A stretch of 64,000 bases of DNA, taken from NCBI RefSeq assembly GCF_901001135.1, contig NC_042627.1, positions 2,524,500 through 2,588,499 of the forward strand, given 5' to 3'. Shown here in pieces: positions 12,801 through 24,800 of this stretch; within the stretch, counting starts at the first letter, position 1; every line of letters starts with the position of its first letter. A program made the translations under genes and the position numbers. This DNA comes from Rhinatrema bivittatum. Taxonomy: Eukaryota > Chordata > Amphibia > Gymnophiona > Rhinatrematidae. The notes below the pieces were generated by a model. It did no database searches and was not told the origin of the DNA. It saw only the letters and a list, made by a program, of their open reading frames with translations.

Positions 12801-15800
12801 CAAGGCAGAAACAAGGCTGAAAGGTTGCAGCCACATAGCCTCATGTCCTGCCGCCACTGGACAACCTTGCTTTAATTGGCTGAGGCGGCTGCTTCACGAT
12901 GTCACATCGGCCCAGGTAGAACTGTTCTCTACCAATAGAAACAATTTCAGCATAACGGCTTTAAAGCAACAGTGTGCATAAAAATAATAGAAAACACAGT
13001 TTACAATAAGACCGTTGACAGTTACAATTGTGATGATCCCACCCGTCACTCAGATATTTTTGGTTCCAAAATCTAAAGCAACATTTAAGTTTGTGGAAGA
13101 CAAAAACATGAAACTAAAGTTCTTTCCTCCTTTTTAAGGCCTGAAGCATTTTTATTCCAGCTGACTTTGCTTTCTTGGGCTGGCTGCACCCTCCAGCTTC
13201 CACTTCAGTCAGACCCAGCCTTTACTGGAGTTTTGGAGATATAAGAAAATTGATTGTCTGCTAATTTTCATTCCTGGAATGCCACAGATCAGTCCAGACT
13301 ACTGGGTTTTGCAACCCTGCCAGCAGATGCAGACAGCGAACGTTTCATTGACACTGCTACATAAACTAGTGTGCTACCTGCAGTCCCTCAATATTGACCT
13401 GTAGCCAAGCCAAGATAATATTAACACTAAGAACCTTGAATGCAAACTTCCATGAGTAGGAGGAAGGTGAAGTTGCAACCAAATTGAAACTCATTACCAA
13501 AAATAAAGTAAATAAACAGCACTGAAAACCTCCAACAACTCTGCGTTATATAACAAATCATCAGTACAAGCAGCAGACATCCCCCCCAAATGAGTAGATA
13601 TTCAAAGAATGAAAATTAGCAGGTAAGAACCAATTTTCCTTGCCTGTTCATACCCCAAATCTGTCTAGACTCCTGGGATATACCTAAGCTCCCCTAAACA
13701 GGGTGGGACCTGGAGAGTCCTGGCTCATAAAACACTCTCAAAGCACACCGAGGCCGGATCCCCAACATCCAAGCAATAATGCCTAGCGAACGTGTGCAAC
13801 AACTTCCAAGTAGCCACCTTGCAAATCTCCTGCGGAGACACCTGTTGTGATTCGGCCCAAGAGGTTGTCCGAGAACACGTCACGTGAGCCCTTAAACCCT
13901 CAGGACACAGGATGACCCATAGATATATAAACCAAGCACCTCCTTAAGCCAATGCACAATCGTAGCCCTATTAGTAAAAATTTGTAACTTATCATTAAAA
14001 TCATCCATTGTACCTGAAGACTGGAGGAAAGCAAATGTAACCCCAATATTTAAAAAGGGCTCCAGGGGCGATCCGGGAAACTACAGACCGGTTAGCCTGA
14101 CTTCAGTGCCAGGAAAAATAGTGGAAAGTGTTCTAAACATCAAAATCACAGAACATATAGAAAGACATGGTTTAATGGAACAAAGTCAGCATGGCTTTAC
14201 CCAGGGCAAGTCTTGCCTCACAAATCTGCTTCACTTTTTTGAAGGAGTTAATAAACATGTGGATAAGGTGAACCGGTAGATGTAGTATACTTGGATTTTC
14301 AGAAGGCATTTGACAAAGTTCCTCATGAGAGGCTTCTAGGAAAAGTAAAAAGTCATGGGATAGGTGGCGATGTCCTTTCGTGGATTGCAAACTGGCTAAA
14401 AGACAGGAAACAGAGAGTAGGATTAAATGGACAATTTTCTCAGTGGAAGGGAGTGGACAGTGGAGTGCCTCAGGGATCTGTATTGGGACCCTTACTGTTC
14501 AATATATTTATAAATGATCTGGAAAGAAATACGACGAGTGAGGTAATCAAATTTGCAGATGACACAAAATTGTTCAGAGTAGTTAAATCACAAGGGGAAT
14601 GGAACAAATCCCCTATGAGGAAAGACTAAAGAGGTTAGGACTTTTCAGCTTGGAGAAGAGACGACTGAGGGGGGATATGATAGAGGTGTTTAAAATCATG
14701 AGGTCTAGCACGGGTAGATGTGAATCGGTTATTTGCTCTTTCGGATAGTAGAAAGACTAGGGGGCACTCCATGAAGTTAGCATGGGGCACATTTAAAACT
14801 AACCGGAGAGAGTTCTTTTTTACTCAACGCACAATTAAACTCTGGAATTTGTTGCCAGAGGATGTGGTTAGTGCAGTTGGTGTGGCTGTGTTTAAAAAAG
14901 GATTGGATGAGTTCTTGGAGGAGAAGTCCATTACCTGCTATTAAGTTCGCTTAGAGAATAGCCACTGCCATTAGCAATGGTTACATGGAATAGACTTAGT
15001 TTTTGGGTACTTGCCAGGTTCTTATGGCCTGGATTGGCCACTGTTGGAAACAGGATGCTGGGCTTGATGGACCCTTGGTCTGACCCAGTATGGCATTTTC
15101 TTATGTTCTTATGCCTTACACCCCTTTGATTCGATCTATGGAAATCATTGGTAACATTCAAACAAGGCATTACATCTACTGCAGACCATATTCGCTTCTA
15201 AAGTTCTTTGTAAAAAAAGGTTAAATCTGTTAAATGCTATTGTTACATTCTATGTTACTTGTAATAATGTTCAATGGTTTATTGTTATTGTTCCATGTTC
15301 TATGTAAAAAAACCCAGGTCTAACTTCCCAGACCAGGGCAACCTCTTTCGTTACTTGTAAACCGGACTGATTTGTATTGCATACAGGAATTCCGGTATAT
15401 AAAAATTTAAAATAATAATAATAATAATAATTCAGCTACCTGAACAATGCATGCCTTACATCCAAGAGTCTAAGTTCTCTCACATGTAGCATGGAGGAAT
15501 CCAAATCTGGAAAAGCTGGAAATTCCACAATTTGACGAAGATAGAACGCCAAAACCACCTTTGGCAGAAAGGAAGGCACCACGCGCAAAGATGCCGCCAA
15601 CTCTGAAGTCTGCAGAAAGGGATCTCGACACGACAAAATCTGGAGTGCCAAGATTCTCCTGGTTGAACAAATAGCCCCCAGAAAACCCACCTTAAGAGTC
15701 AAGTCATTTACAATTGCCCTCTGCAGTGGTTCCAAAGGAGCCTCACACATTCCTCTGTCTCCCAAGTAGAACAGATCTTTCTCACCAGAGGACGCAAATT

Positions 15801-18800
15801 ATATATTCCCTGAAGAAAACGTATGACATCCAGATATGTGGACAAAGGATATCCCTGCACTATACCCCAAAGACAGCCCAAGGTCTCTACCTGTACTCTC
15901 AGAGTTAAAGGTCAGACTCTTGACCAAACCCTCCTTTAGAAAAATCAAATATGCAACACCATAGCCTGAATAGGCTGCACTCTATTAACAGTATACCAGG
16001 TCTCGAAGATCTTCCAAACCCTCACATATGCCAAGGATGTAGAAGGTCGCCTGGCCTGCAATAAGGTGGTATTAACTGCTTTGGAATATCCCCTCCATCT
16101 CAGCCACCTCCTCTCAAAAGCCAGGCTACAAGACAGAATGAGTCACCTGATCTGCAAATATTGGACCCTGGTGGAGAAGATTTGACAGATGTCCAAACTT
16201 CAGCAGCCCATTTATGGCCATGTTGACTAGATCTGCGAACCATGGTTAATGTGGCCACTCTGGAACCACCAAAATCATGTTGCCTGTATGTTTCTTTATT
16301 TGCCGAAACACTATGCCCAGTAGTGGCCATGGAGGAAAGATATGAGGCCATGGTAGAACTAGAGCATCGATGCCATCTGCCCAGTGTTCTCTTCAGCAGC
16401 TGTAAAAAGAGACGCCTTAGTGTTCAGTCTGATCGTCATTAAGTCCATATGGGGATAGCCCATTTCTTGTAGATGAGATCCATTGCCACCTCAGATATCT
16501 CCCACTCTCTGAGGTCTAGTTTTCTTCAAATGAACAAATCCTCCTGAATATTGTCCACCCCAGCAATGTAAAATGCTGCTAACCTCTCTAAGTGCCCAGA
16601 GAATCAACCCTGGGCCTCCTGAGTCACCACCCAAACTCTTGGTTTCTCCCTGCCGGTTGATACAGACCACAGTCATTGCATTGTCTAATAGGATCCGCAT
16701 CGGACGGCCACATTACCGTGGCAGAAAGGCAAAGAAAGCGTAATGCACCGCTCGTCTCTAACCAACTGATAGACCATGAAGCCTCTTTCTTCGACCACTA
16801 GCCCTGTGCCGAATGATCCTGATACTCTGCTCCCCAGCCGGAAAGGCTGGAGTCGGTGGAGAGTATCACCCAATTCAGAACATCCAGATCCACATCACAC
16901 TCGAGACTGGTCCGAATAAGCCACCATGAAAGACTGCCTCCCCCTTCCCCCTCGAGCTGAAGGGAAAGAAGAAACTTCTGCTAGATTTTGAAGGGAGAGA
17001 AGAACCCTCTGAAGATGCTGCAAATGCATGAACACCCAAGGCACTAGCTCCAATGTTGATGACAGAGCTCAAAACTTGCAAATAGTCCTAGACCTTGGGC
17101 ATCAAAAGCCCTAACAGGTGTCAAATCTGACCCTGCAACTTCAGCAACCTCTCTTCCGTGAGAAACACTCTACCTTCCCAGCATGTCAAACCAAGCTCCC
17201 AGATACTCCAGTGCCTGAGAAGGAACGAGATGGGTCTTTGCCAAATTGTCCAACCAGCCCAGAGATTTCAATTGATCAGTACCTTCTGCAGACCGAGGAC
17301 CTCTGATTTCACACAAATAGCCAGTTGTCTAGATATGGATGCATCAACGCACCTTCCCGTCATAAGGCCACCGCCAGCACCACCTTCTTGGTGAACATAT
17401 GAGGAGCAGTTTCCAATCCGAACTGAAAATGTTCACCTAGGATCATGAACCTCAAAGCATGCTGGTGCTCTGGCCTGATGGCTATGTGCAGTATACCTCT
17501 GTCAAGTCCATACCGCTGCTAAGACTGACCACAGGGTCTCTCTCCAGAAATGAGGGCGGCATCCACCACCTTTAAATCCAAAAGTTGGGTAAAACGTTCC
17601 CTCCTTTTTTGGTACTGCCCTGTTCTTTACTCCCCTCAAGGAACAGACAAGAGCCCCCAGATGCTGCAAGCGGTCCACTGTCCCTTGAACTGTCCCCTTA
17701 CATCGTTTTCCCTTGCGTGAGGAACGCAGGGGGAAACGATGTAAGTGTCTCATATTGGCCGAGAACATTCTAACGCGTAGCCATCTTATAATCACGCTTA
17801 GAACACACTGGTCCATGATCATTTTAGCCCTCGCCTCAAACAAAAGCGCCAAGCACCCTCAGACAGCCAGAACTGAAGTGGGCACCATCCTCGCTCCATT
17901 GCAAGGAGTTCACACCTCCTGCGCCTGAACCAGGGATGTCTCAGGGTGGCTTCCTGGACTGATTTGGGGTACGAACAGGAATGGCCTTAACTAGGTGCCA
18001 AAGCTTTCACTGGCTATAGCAGTCAGTAAAATGTGGTAAACTCAATCCTGCTATACAGGACACAGTGACAGAAAGCAAAGGGGCTAAATCAGTACTTTTA
18101 TGCCTTTCATCAAGAGCCTAGCAAAACTTATCCTCTGCCCAGGAAAAAACATGCCCATCACAGGTTAGTCATGCAGGAAGCCTTTGGGTATCATCATAGC
18201 TGCAACCTCCAATCCACCTTGCAGCTATGATATTGCCCTGCTTCTCACAATCTGGCTAAGAGTTTGGGATCATCATCAGAGTCCTCACCTTTAGCTCCTC
18301 ATTCAGCGTGGTCACCTCTTGCAGGTCCTGCCTCAGTTTCTCCAGCTCCGCATGCCGGTTCCCCGCCAGCTCCTTGTTCTCTTCTAGTTCAGAGTTCATC
18401 TCTTCAAACTGGGGGAAGGGAAGGAAATTAAAACACCAATCAACTTGAACACAAAGGAAAATTGGTTCTTACCTGCTAATTTTCGTTCCTGTAGTACCAC
18501 AGATCAGTCCAGACTCCTGGGTTTTGCCTCCCCTCCAGCAGATGGAGACAGAGAAAGTTTTACTGACACTTAAGCAGAGGTGCCATCTGAAGTCCCTTCA
18601 GTAAGGACCTGTATCCAAGCCAGAAATTTAAAACACAAAACCAACTATACTCCCCCAAACGAGCAGGGGGAAGTGGAGAAATACAAAAGACGAATTGCGC
18701 TCACACAAAACCTCCGCCATTCTTCAGAGTAAGCATAGAAAAAAAGAAAGACAAATCGAGCTGACTCTTCAAAACACCTATATCCTCAAGAGAGTGGTAC

Positions 18801-21800
18801 TACAAAAATGAAAATTAACAAGAACGAACCAATCTTCCTTTCCCTGTACGTACCCGGATCAGTCCAGACTCCTGGGATGTACCAAAGCTTCCCTAAACAG
18901 AGTGGGACAGAGTTCCACTCGAAGCACACTTTCACTAAATCCCCTGATCTCTGAAATCCTGGACATTCAAGCGATAATGTCTGGCAAAAGTGTGCAACAA
19001 CTTCCAAGTAGCCACTCTACATATTTCTTTCTTGCGGAAAAGCCAATTGACATTCAGTCCAGGAGGACGACTGAGATAATGTGCCCTAAGTCCCTCTGGA
19101 ACCGCGTGACCCGGACAGATATATGCTGAACTAATAGCCTCTTTCAACCATTTCGCAATGGAGGCTTTTGATGCCTTATGCCCTTTCTTGGTACCACTCC
19201 ACAGAACAAAAAGATGATCGGACACACGGAAACTATTGGTGACCTCAAGATACGCATCAAAGCGTGACTTATGTCTAAACGTCGTAAGTCTCGAGCATAT
19301 GGCTCTAAGGAGTCCAAATTGGAAAAGTACAGCAGTTCCACTGATTGATTTAAGTGGAAATTTCACCACCACCTTAGGCAGAAAAAAAGTAACCGTCCAC
19401 AAGGAAACACCCTCGTCCAAGATTCTCAATAAGGACTCCTTGCAGGATAAAGCCTGAAGTTCGGAAATTCTATGAGCCAAACAGATAGTGACCAAGAAAC
19501 CACTCTCAACGTGAAGTCCTTCATAGTCATACACCTCAGAGGTTCACAAGCTGTTTAAGACCATGTTCAGGTACCAAGAAGGACACAGCTGCCGAACCGG
19601 TGAGTGTAAGTGCTTCACTCCCCGAAGGAAACACACAACGTCCGGATAATTGGAAAGAGCAAGTCCACGGAACCTTAACACACAGATAACCTAACACTTC
19701 CACCTGAATTCAGAGAATTAAAGGATAACCCTTTTACCAAACCATCCTGGAGAAGGGTCAAAATATGCCCCACTATGGCTGGCCTAGGATCCACTCGCTG
19801 AGCGGAACACCAGGCCTCAAAAACTCTCCAGATCCTCGCATAGGCGAAAAGTAGAGGTTTTCCTAGATTGCAAGAGCGCAGCGACAACCACGTCTGAATA
19901 ACCTTTGTCTTTCAAATGTTGCCTATCCAAAGCCAAGCTACTAGACAAACTGGTCTAAACTGATCTAAACAAACTGGGCCTTGATGCAGAAGATTCAGCA
20001 GGTGGATGAGCCACAATGGCCAGTTCTCTGCCAGTTTGACAGTCTGAAAACCTGCCCACTAAGGAGTGAACACATACAGCAGGACATCCATTGGCCAGGG
20101 CATCTACTTTCACTCCTTTCTCTTAAATGACTGAAGAAACGTGGGGCCTTGGCATTTCGGAAGGCACCATCAAGTCTGATGGCAGCCCCACCTGCGACTG
20201 ACGAAACTCATCGCCTCTTCTGACAGCTCCCACTCCCCAGGGTCTAGCTGCTGGTGGCTCAGAAAATCTGCTTGCATGTTTTCCGAGCTCGTAATGTGTG
20301 AGGCTACCAAATGCTCCAGATGTTGTTCTGCCCAGTCGACCAAAAGATGAGCCCTCCTGAGCCACAGCTCGATTCTTGGTTCCTCCTTGAAGATTGACGT
20401 AAGTGTCTGTTGTCGCATTGTCCGTCAAGATCCAAATGCACCACTCTCGTCTCTAGATGACTGATAGACCTGGAAGCTTCCTCCGGTGACCAATGACCTT
20501 GCACGGACTGGCTTTGACATATCGCTCCCCAGCCGGAAAAGTTGGCATCAGTGGTGACAATCGTCCAGACCAGGATATCGAGATCCACACCACAGCTCAG
20601 TTTTTCCAGGAAAAACCACCATGCAAGACTGGAACGTACATACTCCAGGAGAGGGAGAGGTAGGTGAAAATTCTGCAACGGACTCCAGTGAGACAGCAAA
20701 GCAGACTGAAGAGGCCTCATGTGGGCAAAAGCCCATGGAACCAGCTCCAAAGTAGAGGCCATAGACCCGAGTACCTGCAAATAATCCCGGACCTTGGGAA
20801 TCAGCTTGTCCAAAAAGCCAAGCCTGTAACTTGGAAATTGCTCCTTGATGAAACACCTTTCCCACTCTCGGGTCGAAATGTGCCCCCAGGAATGCCAAAC
20901 TCTGGGAAGGAACAAGATGACTCTTGGAGAAATTGACTATCTACCCCAACGACTCCAGGCGCCCGAGAACCAGATCCAATGCCTTCCAACAAAGGGCTTT
21001 CGACTTTGCCCGGATCAGCCAGTCGTCCAGATACGGATGGACCAGAAAGCCCTCCGTCCGGAGAGCCACAGCCACCACGATCACCTTGGTAAATGTCCAA
21101 GCACAGTCACCAGACCAAAAAGTAGAGCGCAAACTGAAAGTGTTCCCCCAAAATCATGAACCGGAGATATCTCTGATGATCAGACCAAATTCCTATATGC
21201 AAGTATGCTTCAGTTAGATCCAGGGATGCCAGGAACTCTCTCGGATGTACCACTGCGATCACCGAATGTAGAGTTTCCATCTGGAACAGAGGAACCTTCA
21301 GAGCTTCGTTCACCTTTTTCAAATCGAGAGTCGGTCAAAATGTTCCCTCCTTTTTTGGAATGATGAAGTAGATGGAGTAGCGACCAGTCCCTTGCTTGAC
21401 TGGAGGGACCGGGAGAATGGTTCCCACGTGGCGCAGGCAAGAAACGGTATCTCTTACTGCCATTTGCTTTTCCTGGTAACTGCACAGGGATATTAGAAAA
21501 TGGTCTCTTAGCGGCCGAGCAAATTCTAAAGCGTAACTGTGCTTATCACACTTAGGACCCACTGGTCTGATGTGATCTTGGCCCATTCCCTGTAAAAGAA
21601 ACCAAACCGGCATCCTATCGCTGGAACCGAGGAATGAGCCAGCCTCGCCTCATTGAGAAGATTTGGCACATGTGCCCTGGAAGGATCCATCTCTCCCGGG
21701 CCGATGGGAGAGACAGCAAGTCTGGGACGGGAGTTGTGCTGCCTCACAGCCACTCCCAGCTGCTTTGCTGAATTTTTTTTTTTTTTTTTTAAATTTTATA

Positions 21801-24800
21801 CAGCAAACAATGGCACAAAGTACATCCCTGAGAAAGGCTGGAGGCTCCGCTGGTCCCTCAGGGCGAGTGACCCGGATCCCCCGGGTATTAGCCCTGCCCA
21901 GCGCACAAGGAGCAAGCTTAAAAAAGGGATCCCTGACCCCCTGCTCAATGCCTCTTAAACCAGAGGATGGCCCCCCAGGACCTAACAACTCTCTGAGAGG
22001 CTGCAATCCAAAGTCTAAATCTTAACTTTTTTTTTTTTTTACTCAGACTGCAGGCTTTGCACCTTCTGTTGGAGACAGAGAAATACTGACGGACTGCAGG
22101 TGGCACCTCGGCTTAAGTGGTAGTGTCAGTAAAACTCTTTATCGCCATCTGCTGGAGGGGAGGCAAAACCCAGGAGTCTGGGCTGATCTGGGTATGTACA
22201 GGGAATGAGTTCTATGGTGACAGCATTCACATACCATCACCATAGCACTCTGCAACCTGCTCAGGTAGACCTGGGTGACTTTCAGCATTTACAATGAGAT
22301 TTCAGAGGGCGATGCCTCTGAAGTACTTAGACAGGAATGACTTGATTAGGATGGTCTTCCTGAACGTCATCCTTGCAATGAGGTGATATTGAGGCCAGCT
22401 GTCTTAATACAAACTGCGGCATGTATCACACAATTCAAAAATAGCCATCCAAGGTGAGCTTGGTGACTGGCCAGCATTTTATGAAAATTTTGCATGTTAG
22501 AAGGGATGACGACGCACCCTCCCATCATAATACCTTGCGGGCATTGATAGTAATGGTTCCCCCATACAGACTGCTCCCAGCGCCATACACTTTGTAACCT
22601 TTCGAATTCACCTGCAAAAAAAAAACAAAACACAAAACTAGCAACAAAGCCAAAAAGAGTCAGAGGCTCCGCTAGGAAATCAAGCACTTACTCGCACGCT
22701 AGCAAATATCTGGCAACAGCAAAATCCGGGGAGACACCCACAGATCTCCTTTACTGTACTCTCAGCTTTCTCTCTCTCTACCTAGTACTGAACCATTCAA
22801 CTCCCACGTGTAATCCCTGGAGATTTCCCCTTATCTATGTTACGGGGAGATGGGAGGGAAGGGGGTCCTGTCCTGGATTGCACCGTTCCTTGCCCCACCC
22901 TGGACTGGGTTCTGTTACCCTCTCCAGCACTTCTGTAAGGTGCCTGTTCAGCCTCTGCTCTCTCTTGCGAATTTTGTCAATGTCCCACTGCAGATCTTCC
23001 ATCCTGGTCTCCAGGACAGACACACAAGACTCGGCTGTCTCCACCTTCTCTTGTAGTTTTGAGAACTGCACAGAAAATAAAAGGGTCAGCAAAACTCCAT
23101 GGATATTCTGTATCGCTATACATTCATTTTATAGCAGAGCAGAATCCCCTCGTCTGCATCTCAAGAAGCAAGGGAGGAAGTCAGCAAACTGCCCAGAAGC
23201 ATAAGATATCTAAACGTAACATGATCAGGCAGCATGGGACTCACACAGTGTAACTGAGAACTCTGTTTCCTTCTCTGACTGTTACAATTCTTCACAAATG
23301 TAGCACAAGCAAACAAAACTTATTTCATGGAAACATGGGAAGGGCACCCAGACCCTCCAGCTCAGGGACATCTCAGTCACCCCCTTAGCTCTACCCTTTT
23401 ACACTCTCAATACAATTCTGAAGAGAGACATTGCTGCTGTTGGAGTGAATGTTTACTGTATTACATTCGGGCACCATCCACCATGAATTCAGACAGCAAT
23501 GCATTACTTTACAGACAGACATGATATGTTAGAAGAATTAGTCCACAGAGATCTGAAATTTAGCACTTTCAGTGGTGGCTCTGCCACAAACTGAGTGGCC
23601 TCAAGTCACACAAGAGTACCTGGGTAAGAATAAATACTAATATTCTATGTCCCTTCGAACAGCTCAAGTACTAACACTAGTAGCCACATTTTCTGCCCCA
23701 GAAGTGGCTGTGTGCATGTTTCTGAAACATTAAATTGCAAATTGTGTTCAGATCCAGGTTAGAAGTCAAGCACTACATAAATCCAATTAATTATTCCTGC
23801 TGGGGAGAAATGAAGAGGGAATTTAGTGTTGGGGATTCAGGTACCTCCTGCGACATGCTCTCATGCTTATCCTGCAGCAGGTCAGCCAGCTCCTGCAGGC
23901 GGCTGTTTTCTTCAGCCAGCAGTGCAGTCAGCTCCTTCACAGTCTCCTCTATTGCGGCGGGGTCTGCAGGCCAAACGCAAGGATGAGCAGCACGCAGCGA
24001 CTCCCGATGGAGCATTAAGAAAATGCAACCTGCCCATCCTATTACTCCTAGGAAAATAAACCCAAATAACCCAGCCCAGCACGCTTATTAAGCGAAAGGG
24101 CATCCCCCAGAGGTAAAAAACCTGCTCAGTCCCCAGCTTATACATCGGAGCTGCACAGGTCCCTCCCCTGAACTCTCAGTTCAGTCCCCAGTCTATGTTA
24201 CAGATTATCATCGAGGACGCATGGGTCGGTCCCCATGCTCTCTTCTTACCTACAATGCTCAGCTTCTGCCCTAGCGCCTTCACTTTCTGCTGAAGCCGTT
24301 CATATACTGCCGCAATCTGCACCACTGCTCGGCGGGAGGCTTCCACACGCTCCTGAAGCTGCGACTCTATCTCCTCACTGCTGCTGCTTGCCAGCGTTGC
24401 CAAGAAAGAAAAGGCGGGCTCCAGCAAGCCTTCCCCTGAGGAAAGAAGAAAACATGAGGAAGCCCAAAATAGAGCAGAGGGGGAAAACATGAGAGCAAAG
24501 CATGAGAGGGGAAAGAAGGGATAGGGAGGAGAGAGAAAGGACAAAAATGAGACAAAAGAGAGCACAGAAAAGTCAGAAACTGACTACAAAGCTATTCTCG
24601 AGTCTTCTCTCTCCTGATGCAGCCCACTCTCCCTACCTCGTTCTCTCTCGTCTTTACGTTCCTGATTGCTATCAGAGTCTGGTTCTGGTTCCGGTACTAG
24701 CAGGGCCTTGCGGTCTGGTAACAGGTCTCCCAGTCCTTGCTCCAGGTCATAGCGCTTCAAGATGATCCGGACATTTTCGTCAAACTGGAAAAGAGCAAAG

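Larger units (their letters stand above)
13240..17985 (-). mobile_element. DIRS retrotransposon split by a CR1 and another LINE 3' end
   Basis: The left terminus and terminal repeat (13240-13420), the internal complementary region (about 13600-13720) and the start of the recombinase (to about 13965) are separated by inserted LINE sequence from the rest (15430-17985). That part holds recombinase (16130-15436), RNase H (about 17080-16490) and RT (about 17850-17100). The RT motif reads HPYLDNW instead of HPYLDDW, and many frameshifts are present. The gag region is missing and a degenerate right terminus (CTGGACTGATTTGGGGTACG) sits at about 17957-17985. In RNF20 intron 8, sense orientation. Confidence 0.82.

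Noticed and set aside
3885..22205. Ty3/gypsy LTR retrotransposon or retrovirus as the source of the RT/RNase H frames
   Set aside because: No LTRs, protease or DDE integrase. Inverted ends, an internal complementary region and a recombinase-type ORF point to DIRS.
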